From a virus, in the IMG/VR virus record IMGVR_UViG_3300035190_000190, positions 1 through 64,000 of that record: a DNA stretch of 64,000 nt. The stretch is one strand, 5' to 3'. Below, one piece after another: positions 42,181-51,108 of the stretch. Position 1 is the stretch's first letter; the number at the start of each line of letters is the position of its first letter. The translations under genes were made by a program, and so were the position numbers. Below the pieces are notes generated by a model, which ran no database searches, had not been told where the DNA came from, and saw nothing but the letters and a program-made list of their open reading frames with translations.

Positions 42181-42496
42181 AGCTACGCCAGGCAAGAAAG
42201 TCAACATGAGTGTTAAGAAACGTTGGCAAGACATTGTTAGAGACGTTGATAAAAAAGAAATACCAGTCACGGTGCTACAACGTATTATTGTTAAGCTCAT
42301 TGATGGTACTGATCTTAGTATTGATGTTAAACAATTACTTGATGACGGGCAACATCCTGACGAGATCGAAGAATTACTCAATGCCAAGTTTCAAGACTTG
42401 GATGAGTATATTGAAAACGTTGACTTCTTTATTGATATTGATAAAGTAGTTGGTGCTGTTCAACCCGAGACCGACAAGGTACTTAAGAATCTATGA
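42140..42496 (+). CDS. conserved phage hypothetical protein, 118 aa
   Basis: Overlaps the previous gene by 41 bases in another frame; the coding is real because motifs continue well beyond the overlap. Basic start (PQPKKPRRKATPGKKV), then VKKRWQDIVRDVDKKEIPVTVLQRI and DEIEELLNAKFQDLDEYI. Small, charged, no known domain. It overlaps the DHFR gene by 4 bases. Confidence 0.68.
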   Translation: MPENLPQPKKPRRKATPGKKVNMSVKKRWQDIVRDVDKKEIPVTVLQRIIVKLIDGTDLSIDVKQLLDDGQHPDEIEELLNAKFQDLDEYIENVDFFIDIDKVVGAVQPETDKVLKNL

Positions 42497-42996
42497 TTAT
42501 ATCAATTTTAGCTAGTACTAATACCGGCGGTATTGGTAATAGAGGTACCTTGCCTTGGCCACATAATAAAGAAGATATGAAGTGGTTTGCTAATCATACT
42601 ACGGGTAATATTGTAGTCATGGGCCGCAACACATGGGATGATCCTAAGATGCCTAAACCACTACCTAATCGTGAAAATTATGTTGTCAGTAGTCGACATG
42701 TAGCACAACAATATCAACATCTGGTAAAGTGGATTCCCAGCAATCCCGTAGAGAATATTGTACAGTTACAAAAGGACAACCCTAACAAAGATGTTTATGT
42801 TATCGGTGGTCGTCAGTTATACGAAGCAACAGAAAGCATTGTTGATAGAGTATATCTTACACGTATCAAAGGTGCTTGGTTTACTGATACACGTATTCAA
42901 CTTGAAAGTATGCTTGCATGTTTCCAAATTAAATCAGTTAAGCCCGGTGAGAATTGTACCTACGAAACGTGGGACCGCATAATGTTTTTTAAATAG
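42493..42996 (+). CDS. folA: dihydrofolate reductase
   Basis: 167 aa. ISILASTNTGGIGNRGTLPWPHNKEDMKWF gives the start strand and Met20-type loop (in outline: IGNRGTLPW, KEDMKWF), VVMGRNTWDD binds NADPH, and VIGGRQLYE is the GG-motif. The expected substrate acid is the Glu/Asp in the KEDM helix. It regenerates tetrahydrofolate used up by thymidylate synthase, the next gene. No frameshift or loss of key residues is seen. Confidence 0.93.
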   Translation: MIISILASTNTGGIGNRGTLPWPHNKEDMKWFANHTTGNIVVMGRNTWDDPKMPKPLPNRENYVVSSRHVAQQYQHLVKWIPSNPVENIVQLQKDNPNKDVYVIGGRQLYEATESIVDRVYLTRIKGAWFTDTRIQLESMLACFQIKSVKPGENCTYETWDRIMFFK

Positions 42997-43025
42997 TTGA
43001 CTTATAGAACTATCTCTGTTATACT
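42997..43025 (+). promoter_or_regulatory. sigma-70 promoter for thyA with leaderless geometry
   Basis: TTGACT 42997-43002, 17-base spacer, TATACT 43020-43025. The thyA ATG begins at 43032, 6 bases after the -10 box, with no Shine-Dalgarno sequence. Confidence 0.75.
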
Positions 43026-43031
43026 AATAAT

Positions 43032-43865
43032 ATGAAAACATATCTTGATTCTTTAAAATTTGTCCTAGACAATGGTACAATAAGACCAGACCGTACATCA
43101 ACAGGTACAATTGGTGTGTTTGGTATGCAACAACGCTACGATTTAAGTAAGGGCTTTCCGGCCGTTACTACCAAGCGTCTTGCGTTCAAAGCCTGTCTCA
43201 GTGAGTTGTTGTGGTTTATCGAAGGTTCAGGTGATGAAAAGCGCCTACGAGAGATATTACATGGTAGTAGGGACTCTGAAAAGAGTACCATCTGGACTGC
43301 CAATGCCACAGCAACTTACTGGACTCCCAAAGCAAAGTTTGATGGTGACCTGGGTCGTGTCTACGGAGTACAATGGCGTGACTTTGGGGGTGTTGATCAA
43401 CTACTTAAATTAGTAGAAGGTATTAAACAAGATCCATACGGACGTAGACATATCCTAACTGCGTGGAACCCAGGCGAGTTAGATCAAATGGCTTTACCTC
43501 CATGTCATTGTTTTGCACAGTTTTATGTATCAGCAGATAATAAGTTGTCGTGTCAAATGTATCAGCGATCATGCGATATGTTCTTAGGAGTTCCTTTTAA
43601 CATAGCATCCTACAGCCTGCTAACGCATATGGTAGCCCAAGTGTGTGGCCTTGGGGTAGGCGAATTCGTTCACGTACTTGGTGATGCACACATATATTTG
43701 AATCATGTAGATCAGGTAAACGAACAATTGCAACGTGAACCATTACCTGCACCACAACTTTGGATCAACCCAGACATTACTAATATTACTCAATTTACCA
43801 TGGAAGACTTTAAACTAAATGGCTATGAATCACTCGCAAGCATTAAAGCACCAATGGCAGTCTAA
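43032..43865 (+). CDS. thyA: thymidylate synthase (ThyA type)
   Basis: 277 aa. PDRTSTGTIGVFG near the start, the catalytic LPPCHCF with Cys158, CQMYQRSCDMFLGVPFNIASY and HVLGDAHIY are all present. The Asn in GVPFNIASY is the residue that marks dUMP specificity; dCMP hydroxymethylases have Asp there, so this enzyme should make dTMP and not hydroxymethyl-dCMP. It works with dCMP deaminase (48802-49224) and DHFR. Confidence 0.95.
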   Translation: MKTYLDSLKFVLDNGTIRPDRTSTGTIGVFGMQQRYDLSKGFPAVTTKRLAFKACLSELLWFIEGSGDEKRLREILHGSRDSEKSTIWTANATATYWTPKAKFDGDLGRVYGVQWRDFGGVDQLLKLVEGIKQDPYGRRHILTAWNPGELDQMALPPCHCFAQFYVSADNKLSCQMYQRSCDMFLGVPFNIASYSLLTHMVAQVCGLGVGEFVHVLGDAHIYLNHVDQVNEQLQREPLPAPQLWINPDITNITQFTMEDFKLNGYESLASIKAPMAV

Positions 43866-44139
43866 GAAACCCGAAACCCATCGTGTAAGATTCTTTACCA
43901 GCACATTCACTGATGATGTTGACACACAAATGTCTGACAGATTTTGGCGGATTGCTGAAGAATTTAAATTAACTCCACAGGCCCAATGGGTTAAAGATAA
44001 TGATATTACTCTAGCGTGGGCGGAAGACGACATATACTATTCATTTGGTAAGATGTGTATTATATACGGTGACTTAACTGAAAGACAATATGTAGATTAT
44101 AGTTTACGATTCTTTCAACACCAATCGGATTGGAAATGA
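43819..44139 (+). CDS. conserved phage hypothetical protein, 106 aa
   Basis: The start is uncertain: ATG 43819 overlaps thyA by 47 bases, and ATG 43825 is equally usable. HRVRFFTSTFTDDVDTQMSDRFW and AEDDIYYSFGKMCIIYGDLTERQY are patterned. It overlaps the epimerase by 4 bases. Function unknown. Confidence 0.6.
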   Translation: MAMNHSQALKHQWQSKKPETHRVRFFTSTFTDDVDTQMSDRFWRIAEEFKLTPQAQWVKDNDITLAWAEDDIYYSFGKMCIIYGDLTERQYVDYSLRFFQHQSDWK

Positions 44140-45122
44140 AAATCCTAATCACAGGCGGTGCAGGGTTTATTGGACACAATGTAACTCGTATATTAGAATC
44201 ACAAGGTCACGAATGTTATGTCATTGACACCGCAACAGACTATGGCTTTATACCAAAAAAGGAATTAACTTATCTCAAATCTTCGCGTAAAGAACGTTTT
44301 AAATCACGTGTTATACATACTGATATATGCAGCGTTAATCATATCGACAGTATTTTTAGCGCAGTACGTCCAGAGCTAGTAATACATCTCGCTAGCTTTC
44401 CTAGACAAAAAATAGTCAGTCAGGATCCAATACTTGGGTCAGAAGTAATGACCACTGGATTGATTAATCTTCTGGAAGCCAGCACACGTTATAACATCAA
44501 TAAGTTTGTCTACATTAGTTCAAGTATGGTCTACGGTGACTTCAATAATGAATCGTTTGATGGTATCGGTGAATATGTTGACTGTAATCCAATCGGGCAG
44601 TATGGCATTATGAAATACATGGGCGAGAAACTTGTAGCTGATTATACTCGACGCGGTTGCTTTGCGCATACTATTATTCGTCCTAGTGCTGTATACGGAC
44701 CTTGGGATGTCGAGGATAGAGTTGTTAGTAAGTTTATGCTGGCGGCCCTACGTGGAGAAGTATTAAAAGTTAAGGGTGCTAACGAAGTCTTAGACTTTAC
44801 CTATGTTGAAGATACTGCCATGGGTATTGCACAGGCCGCACTCAGTGATAATGCCAACAATAAAATTTACAATATAACACGTTCGTCGGATGTAGAATAT
44901 ACACTGCTGGATGCTGCTCGTCTTGCTGTTGATATTGCAGGTCGAGGTAGTATAGAAATTGCAGATCGAGACTTGGCATTTCCCACACGTGGTAGATTAA
45001 ACATTGCTAGTGCAAGAGCGGACTTTGGATATAATCCCACAGTTGATGTAGAGAATGGATTTGCTCTTTACAGTAGATGGTTTACTACATCACCTTATTG
45101 GACCAAACAACTCGCAAAATGA
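44136..45122 (+). CDS. NAD-dependent sugar epimerase/dehydratase
   Basis: 328 aa from the ATG at 44136 (ATGA overlap). TGGAGFIGHNV binds NAD; YISSSMVYGD gives the serine strand and QYGIMKYMGEKL the YxxxK pair. The C-terminal VEDTAMGI and PTRGRLNIASARADFGY regions match nucleotide-sugar 4-epimerases or 4,6-dehydratases. It is coupled to a full-length aminotransferase, the usual pair for making amino-sugar nucleotides. Confidence 0.9.
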   Translation: MKILITGGAGFIGHNVTRILESQGHECYVIDTATDYGFIPKKELTYLKSSRKERFKSRVIHTDICSVNHIDSIFSAVRPELVIHLASFPRQKIVSQDPILGSEVMTTGLINLLEASTRYNINKFVYISSSMVYGDFNNESFDGIGEYVDCNPIGQYGIMKYMGEKLVADYTRRGCFAHTIIRPSAVYGPWDVEDRVVSKFMLAALRGEVLKVKGANEVLDFTYVEDTAMGIAQAALSDNANNKIYNITRSSDVEYTLLDAARLAVDIAGRGSIEIADRDLAFPTRGRLNIASARADFGYNPTVDVENGFALYSRWFTTSPYWTKQLAK

Positions 45123-46210
45123 TTCCATTCTTTGGTGTAGACCGTCAATACAAAACAATCCGTGAAGAAATACTCGATGTAACAGATCTTGTCTATTCGA
45201 GCGGACAGGTATTAGATGGTGAATATACTAGAACCTTTGAACAAACTCTTGCTAAAATGACAGAACGTAAGTATGCTGTTGCTGTTAATAGTTGTACACA
45301 GGCTTTGGTCTTTGCACTGCGAGCAATTGACTTTTATTCCTTATTCCATAAAAACAAAGTATTAATTCCCAGTCAAAGTTTTGCCGCCACAGTTAATGTT
45401 GTGTTCGAAGCTGGCTATGAACCTGTATTCTGCGATGTTGATCCTATCTCGGGATTAATCGATCTCGACAGTATACCAGTTAAGCCAGATGAAGTTGCGG
45501 CTGTTATGTATGTAAACTTGTTTGGTAATATTATTGACTATGATAAGTTACAAACGTATGTTACATTCTTTAATAGTCATCGCATACCTGTAATCGAAGA
45601 TGCCGCACAATCGTTTGGTGCTTACTATCGCGGAGTACCTAGTGGCAAGTTAGGTGATATTAGTTGTTTAAGTTTTGATCCTACTAAGAATTTTCCCAAC
45701 TACGGATCTGGCGGAATGATACTCACAGACGACTACGAGCTAGCCGAGCTGTGCATTAATATGCGTGACAACGGCAAGGTGTCGGAGCATTACACAGTTG
45801 GCACCAACAGTAAGATGAGTGAAGTTGATTGTGCGCAGATGTTAGTTAAACTAAGACACTTCGATGATTGGCAACAACGTCGTAGGAATATTGCAGAATA
45901 TTATACGGAAGAACTAGATGGCCCTGTGCAGATGATTCCCGTGTATCATAATGTCGAACATGCATGGCATAAGTTTGTTATACACTATCCAGAACGTTCG
46001 CGTTTATTTTCAGATTTACACTATATGGGTATAGAAACTAAGATACATTATACAGCACCATTGCACATGATGGGTGTTGTCGGTGGACACGAAGTTCTAG
46101 TAGGTGCTGAACAGTTCAGTAAAACGTGTTTAAGTTTGCCTATCTATCCAGAGATGACTGATGCAGAAGTCGAAGCAGTTGTTGATGCTATTAAAGAGTG
46201 TACTTGGTAG
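45119..46210 (+). CDS. DegT/DnrJ/EryC1/StrS-family PLP aminotransferase
   Basis: 363 aa from the ATG at 45119 (ATGA overlap), full length. FFGVDRQY at the start, SGQVLDGEYTRTFEQTLA, AVNSCTQALVFALRA, EDAAQSFGAYY and SFDPTKNFPNYGSGG (PLP lysine) are the family motifs. Such enzymes transfer an amino group to a keto-sugar nucleotide, fitting the adjacent epimerase/dehydratase. The last gene of the plus-strand half; its end overlaps the minus-strand 872-aa gene by 20 bases. Confidence 0.93.
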   Translation: MIPFFGVDRQYKTIREEILDVTDLVYSSGQVLDGEYTRTFEQTLAKMTERKYAVAVNSCTQALVFALRAIDFYSLFHKNKVLIPSQSFAATVNVVFEAGYEPVFCDVDPISGLIDLDSIPVKPDEVAAVMYVNLFGNIIDYDKLQTYVTFFNSHRIPVIEDAAQSFGAYYRGVPSGKLGDISCLSFDPTKNFPNYGSGGMILTDDYELAELCINMRDNGKVSEHYTVGTNSKMSEVDCAQMLVKLRHFDDWQQRRRNIAEYYTEELDGPVQMIPVYHNVEHAWHKFVIHYPERSRLFSDLHYMGIETKIHYTAPLHMMGVVGGHEVLVGAEQFSKTCLSLPIYPEMTDAEVEAVVDAIKECTW

Positions 46211-48809
46211 CGTAATACTGTTTTAGCCAATTCCATTCAAACGTAAGCATTAGTTGATCCATATCACCAGCAACATCATTGTAGTATTCTAGTGCGTCCT
46301 GTGCACCTTGTAAACTTGATTCAGCGCAGTTACCTTCAGCTGTTGTTAACCATACGTCCAATCGATAACGACTTTCGATACTGCCTGTACGCTCTACGTC
46401 ATCTTTAAGTTTAATACACTCTCTAAACGCAGTGCGCCATGTTAGCTCAGGTGTAGTATTATAATGCGCTGTAGCACTTAGTAGAGGCACTACAGCGTGT
46501 GCAGCACTCAGTGTAAAGTCTAACCCTGTATTAGTTGTAGCCAGTGTTAACCGCTTGTTATACGCAATTACACCCATGTGTCCGTACTCTAATCCGTTTA
46601 CTGGATTCTTAGCATGGAATATGTAGTGCTTAGGGCCCTGCAAGTAGTCTGGTTGCCAATCCCAATCAAAGTCGGTGTTAACTTCTAACTTAGCAAACAC
46701 AGCAAAGAACCAAGGTGTTGTGCTAGCTTCAGCGGCTGCTTTGTAAGCGTTAGCTCGACCATCGACATTTTGCACACGTTTAACTGATCTACGTGTTTGG
46801 TCTACTGTACTAATCAAATGTTCGTACCAACGTTCTGCATCTGGTTCACCATTGCTGATATAGATGATATCTAGTGCATGCTCATTAAACATAGAGTTTT
46901 TAGCAATATACGGATAATCGTATGCTTGTGTATTGATAGCAGATTTAGCGTCTCTAGGAGCTAAAATGTAGCTATTTCCGGCTGAAAAACCAACAATTTG
47001 CCTGTCTTTTGCGTACCAAATGCTTGGGTTATACTGTACACCACGATCGTAATTAAAAAACCACGTATAAGGATGTTTAAAATCGTGCGACTTAATTGCT
47101 GCAATTAAATCGTCGCCTGTGTACTGATGGCTAGGAATAGGTAGTCGCGGAACACGTTGTTCTTCGCAGTAGTTAATAACGTTAAACCAATCTAACAGTT
47201 CAAGTTCAACCATTTGCTGTTTAAAACTTTCTACGTGTATATAGAATGTATCACCGCGTGCTTGATTAGCACTAGGGAACACGTGTATCATTTCTTTCTG
47301 CCAGGGTTCGGGCTGCCAGCTAAAGTCAAAGCGTGCATAGTCACATAAGCTACTAATTATCCACACGTGTTCTGTTGCAGCAGTTGCCATAATACGTTTA
47401 AAGGTATCAAGGTAGTTGTCAACATAGCGAGTTGTTTTAATATCAGGGTGTTTCTTTTGTAGTTGTTCAATTTGATCATTATCATTGCCATGATCCACAA
47501 AGTAGATGTCATGCAGGTCATCTGGTATGACAATACTTTGATCTTGTACAAAGTTTAGGTTTGGAAATTCTTCTAAGCTGTTAGCCCATGCGGATGTACG
47601 TTCAAATTCCCAACGGTTAATTAAATAGGTATCACTCCACTTTTGATGTTGCGAACCAAATACATGTGTCATATAACTTTGCCACGGTTCAGCATGCCAG
47701 GCAAAATTAAAATCATCGTAGATGTTTTCACTGCTGACTACCCAAAACTTACTGGTCTTTGCTCGTGCTACGCAACGACGAATTGTGTCAATCATTGAAT
47801 TAACATAGCGTACTCGTTGTACCTGTGGATACTGTTCAACTAATTTTTCATATCGTGCTGTAGAACTAGCATTGCTCCGGTCAATAAAGAATATATCTAA
47901 TACTTGTATTACTGGGTTATCGTGTTGTCCTATAACAGGGATATCTCCAGCAAACTTAACTTCGGTTGCACCAGGAACAGTATAGGTCAATCCGATACTA
48001 GATTGAAACTCTGAGCCAAAGTGATATATGTAGGGAGGATCCTGCGGATGTGGTACCCAACCAAAGTCTACAGTATCCGCATTAACTTCTTCTGGTATAG
48101 TCCATAAGGTACGGTCAGGTAAGGTACGTGCTACTACTACATCAATATACTTTTCTTGTGTAGCACCCGGTACGTGATATTCAGGACCGCCTACTGAATT
48201 CCACACTGTAGGGAATTTATATATGTAGGGTTCTTCTGCTGGATGTGGTGCCCAACTAAAGTCAAATGATTCTTTGTCTATGTTAACAGGTACCTGCCAA
48301 CGGCTCATGTCACTTAAGGTACGAGCAAAGAAATCATCTACAAACTTAACAGCAGATGCACCAGGTACACGATACTCCGGGCCGCCAATACGATCCCATC
48401 CCCACTTAACAGGAAACTGATATATGTAAGGTGGATCTAATGGATCAGGTGCCCATCTTTGATCAATGCTAGTAGGATCTATGTTATCGGGTACATGCCA
48501 ATAGTCTAAATTAGGCAGACGATGTGTGTATGTTTCTTTATGATAGTTGTGTACTTTATCTTGTACAGTATACTTGTTAGCAAAGTGAGTGCCGCCATCC
48601 TGTTGCCATTGATTTGGCCATGTATGTATTTGATGTTGTTCCCAAGGCATTGCCTGAAAGCTAAAATCAAATCCGGTGTAATCATTTTGTCCATCGACGA
48701 ACCAAAAGAACTTGGTACGACTTAAACTAGCAGCTTCCGCTAGTGTATCGGCTGGCAGTTCAAATGGAAATAAGCCAGGCTTTGGGCCTGTGTAGAACAC
48801 ATCAAACAT
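46191..48809 (-). CDS. 872-aa repeat-built glycosyltransferase-like protein
   Basis: About seven copies of one module carry a core such as FDFSWxPxPxxPxYIYxF...GGPEYxVPGAT or PWQ...HVFxxxxQ...DTYxI. Three tight copies of about 65 residues lie at roughly residues 105-300; looser copies lie before and after. Preceding each full module is a strand like TSKFWVVSSEN, which looks like the DxD-region strand of a GT-A fold. The C-terminal part (about 640-800) resembles the separate protein at 60792-61688. It starts the minus-strand half. Sugar and acceptor unknown. Confidence 0.6.
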   Translation of the reverse strand: MFDVFYTGPKPGLFPFELPADTLAEAASLSRTKFFWFVDGQNDYTGFDFSFQAMPWEQHQIHTWPNQWQQDGGTHFANKYTVQDKVHNYHKETYTHRLPNLDYWHVPDNIDPTSIDQRWAPDPLDPPYIYQFPVKWGWDRIGGPEYRVPGASAVKFVDDFFARTLSDMSRWQVPVNIDKESFDFSWAPHPAEEPYIYKFPTVWNSVGGPEYHVPGATQEKYIDVVVARTLPDRTLWTIPEEVNADTVDFGWVPHPQDPPYIYHFGSEFQSSIGLTYTVPGATEVKFAGDIPVIGQHDNPVIQVLDIFFIDRSNASSTARYEKLVEQYPQVQRVRYVNSMIDTIRRCVARAKTSKFWVVSSENIYDDFNFAWHAEPWQSYMTHVFGSQHQKWSDTYLINRWEFERTSAWANSLEEFPNLNFVQDQSIVIPDDLHDIYFVDHGNDNDQIEQLQKKHPDIKTTRYVDNYLDTFKRIMATAATEHVWIISSLCDYARFDFSWQPEPWQKEMIHVFPSANQARGDTFYIHVESFKQQMVELELLDWFNVINYCEEQRVPRLPIPSHQYTGDDLIAAIKSHDFKHPYTWFFNYDRGVQYNPSIWYAKDRQIVGFSAGNSYILAPRDAKSAINTQAYDYPYIAKNSMFNEHALDIIYISNGEPDAERWYEHLISTVDQTRRSVKRVQNVDGRANAYKAAAEASTTPWFFAVFAKLEVNTDFDWDWQPDYLQGPKHYIFHAKNPVNGLEYGHMGVIAYNKRLTLATTNTGLDFTLSAAHAVVPLLSATAHYNTTPELTWRTAFRECIKLKDDVERTGSIESRYRLDVWLTTAEGNCAESSLQGAQDALEYYNDVAGDMDQLMLTFEWNWLKQYYATKYTL

Positions 48810-49224
48810 CTAGTTGCTCTACTTCAATACCCGAAGATTTAAGGAAATTAATCCCGGAATTATCGCGGTAAGCAGTAGCATAGAATACTCGTTTAATACC
48901 ACTCTGATATATGAGCTTGGCACAATCCAAGCAAGGACTATGAGTAACAAATAAATCAGCATCAAGACCAGACTCAGTACTTCTAGCCAATTTCGCAAGT
49001 GCATTAGTTTCTGCATGTAATACCTCTGGTCTAGTTTTAATATTTCCATCTTCTAAATCATATTCACAGTTGTTGTCCCATCCACTAGGCATACCATTGT
49101 AGCCAATTGATACAATTCTATCATCTTTAACAACAAGTGCGCCTACTTTAAGTCTACGTGCTGTGCTTAGTTCAGCGTAGATGTGTGCAGCTCGCATGTG
49201 TGCTGTTTGATGTTTAGGCTTCAT
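48802..49224 (-). CDS. deoxycytidylate (dCMP) deaminase
   Basis: 140 aa. HAE at residues 70-72 supplies the zinc histidine and catalytic glutamate, and PCLDC (Cys98, Cys101) the zinc cysteines. YNGMPSGWDN is typical of dCMP deaminases. It converts dCMP to dUMP for thymidylate synthase. It overlaps the 872-aa gene by 8 bases and the upstream kinase-like gene by 11, so it is in the same minus-strand operon. Confidence 0.93.
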   Translation of the reverse strand: MKPKHQTAHMRAAHIYAELSTARRLKVGALVVKDDRIVSIGYNGMPSGWDNNCEYDLEDGNIKTRPEVLHAETNALAKLARSTESGLDADLFVTHSPCLDCAKLIYQSGIKRVFYATAYRDNSGINFLKSSGIEVEQLDV

Positions 49225-49615
49225 TTATTTCCTTGGCAATGATAGCTGCCCAACGTTCGGCATCTTGTTCTGTTACCCGTACATCGTAATGCTCTGGTGG
49301 TTCGAACACCTTATTTGTATCTTCAAATCTACCTAGTTTAATTGTATCTATCCATACAACATAGTCGGCATCAAAGATATCACGTATCTCTTTAGTAGGA
49401 GCAACAAAGTCACATATAACGTGACCGTTGCTGTCATCGGCTAACTTTTTCATACGTGTTGCTTGGCGTAGTCTACCTTCTTTGGAAAAGTCCCAATCAT
49501 TGTATTTGCTTCTAACTGCATCGGCATTGTACCATATACAATCTATCAATGTTGATAGTGCGTGTGCAAGTGTAGTTTTGCCCGAGCCTGGTAGACCACA
49601 AATTAATATTCTCAT
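49214..49615 (-). CDS. adenylylsulfate kinase-like P-loop kinase
   Basis: 133 aa. Walker A GLPGSGKTT at residues 7-15; WYNADAVRSKYNDWDFS EGRLRQATRM (shown with a break) and VICDFVAPTKEIR correspond to the D-x-x-R and FxxP/R regions of APS kinase, and VWIDTIKLGRFEDTNKVFEPP resembles the lid and end of phage CysC-like proteins (break after GRFEDTN). Shorter than bacterial CysC (about 200 aa). It would phosphorylate APS to PAPS or a related nucleotide. It may supply the sulfotransferase-like protein at 867. Confidence 0.75.
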   Translation of the reverse strand: MRILICGLPGSGKTTLAHALSTLIDCIWYNADAVRSKYNDWDFSKEGRLRQATRMKKLADDSNGHVICDFVAPTKEIRDIFDADYVVWIDTIKLGRFEDTNKVFEPPEHYDVRVTEQDAERWAAIIAKEINEA

Positions 49616-51108
49616 GATAAAACTTTAACTCCGTATAGCTGTTCAAATCGATCTGCGTCAGCTCGATCATTTACCATCGGTTCGCCACGTATGTTTAAAC
49701 TTGTATTAAGTAACATCGGACACCCTGTCCATGTATACCATAAGCACAATAGTTCACGTATACCACTACCATCACGTGGAACAGTCTGTACACGACTTGT
49801 ACCATCTATATGTATTATAGCAGGAAATTCATCAGGACGCAAGCACTTTGCAGTGGTCTGCATGTATCTGCTTGTGGCAAATCCGTTGGGCATTTCGAAA
49901 TACTCATCGACAAATTCTTCAAGTATAATAGGAGCAAAGGGTCTAAACTGCTGACGACGTTTGATTTCATTTACCTTATCTTTAATATCAGGTCCACGTG
50001 GATCTGCCAGCAAACTTCTATTACCCAATGCCCGTGGGCCAAACTCTGCGCGGCCGTTGGCAACGCCAACAATCTTGTTGGTCATTAGCTCGGATACAAT
50101 ATCGGTGCAAGGATAAGGGCCACTAATATCATGGCCAAGAAAAGCATTATTCCAATTAAGTCGACCCCCGTGTGCCAATGCCGCCGCTCCAAGACTGCTA
50201 CCAGCATCACCAGGATTAGGCATAATCCATACGTTATCAAAGTATTCTCCCAAATCTCTATTAGCACTACAATTAAGCGCGACTCCGCCTGAATAGACTA
50301 GATTACTATTGGGTGCTAGCTTCATTGCCTTATACATTATATTATGTATTAAGTTTTCTGCTAATGTCTGCGCTGCATTAGCAATTTCAAATTCAGTCCA
50401 CTTAGCTTGCATATCATTATCGGGCAGGCCAACATGTAGATTGTGTTTTAATGTTAGATTAAACTCATGATCAACTAGCCAAGTCGACAGTTGATCACTC
50501 AGACGTGTGGTATTTTGTTTTGCCCAGCCTGCCATGCCCATCAAGATGTATTCTTCATCTAGGGGTTTAAGTCCAACTTCTTTAGTAAATGCACTGTACA
50601 TCAAACCGATGCTGTGTGGATATAGTTGTCGCCATACTCGGGTGTATTCAGCACGGCCATTAACATACTCGGCTTTCCATATACTAATAGTATCCCATTC
50701 ACCAATGGCATCGATTACCACAACTGTTGCGCTGTCAAACGGGCTAGTTTGAAAGCCAGCCGCTGCATGACTTAAATGATGATTGTATGTATTAATAGGA
50801 AGATGATGTATCGGAGCGTCCGGTACCATCTTTTCAAGCATACCGCGTACTGTCCACGGCGTGGTTAATTCACTATATTGACCAGCGTAAAGTTGACGTG
50901 TCTTTTTAATCCAAGGTCTTTCATAGTAGGCAATTTGGTCAGGCAAGCCATATGTTAGTGCATCTGATATCAAAGCATTGTTTAAATTTTGATCGTGTTT
51001 AATCTTACTGTAACGTTCAGCATGACCCGCAAAGACAATGTCATCGCCTTTGATTAATGTAACTGCTGCGTCATGAAACCCAGCACTAATTCCGAGAATA
51101 TTTTTCAT
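49612..51108 (-). CDS. carbamoyltransferase (NodU/TobZ/HypF-C type)
   Basis: 498 aa. GISAGFHDAAVTLI opens the ASKHA-fold N-terminal domain; NHHLSHAAAGF supplies the metal-binding histidines; SGGVALNC and GRAEFGPRALGNRSLLADPR (split as GRAEFGPRAL, GNRSLLADPR) mark the carbamoyl-adenylate site; FAPI follows. Enzymes of this type put a carbamoyl group on sugar or antibiotic hydroxyls using carbamoyl phosphate and ATP. Relatives occur in marine T4-like phages, from memory. Target unknown. Confidence 0.9.
   Translation of the reverse strand: MKNILGISAGFHDAAVTLIKGDDIVFAGHAERYSKIKHDQNLNNALISDALTYGLPDQIAYYERPWIKKTRQLYAGQYSELTTPWTVRGMLEKMVPDAPIHHLPINTYNHHLSHAAAGFQTSPFDSATVVVIDAIGEWDTISIWKAEYVNGRAEYTRVWRQLYPHSIGLMYSAFTKEVGLKPLDEEYILMGMAGWAKQNTTRLSDQLSTWLVDHEFNLTLKHNLHVGLPDNDMQAKWTEFEIANAAQTLAENLIHNIMYKAMKLAPNSNLVYSGGVALNCSANRDLGEYFDNVWIMPNPGDAGSSLGAAALAHGGRLNWNNAFLGHDISGPYPCTDIVSELMTNKIVGVANGRAEFGPRALGNRSLLADPRGPDIKDKVNEIKRRQQFRPFAPIILEEFVDEYFEMPNGFATSRYMQTTAKCLRPDEFPAIIHIDGTSRVQTVPRDGSGIRELLCLWYTWTGCPMLLNTSLNIRGEPMVNDRADADRFEQLYGVKVLS

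Noticed and set aside
43032-43865. dCMP hydroxymethylase instead of thymidylate synthase
   Set aside because: The specificity residue is Asn in GVPFNIASY, which fits dUMP, and a dCMP deaminase is also encoded.
46191-48809. Tail-fibre protein because of the repeats
   Set aside because: Modules resemble the catalytic-type protein at 60792 and the gene lies among sugar genes; no fibre or adhesin motif seen, although this cannot be excluded.
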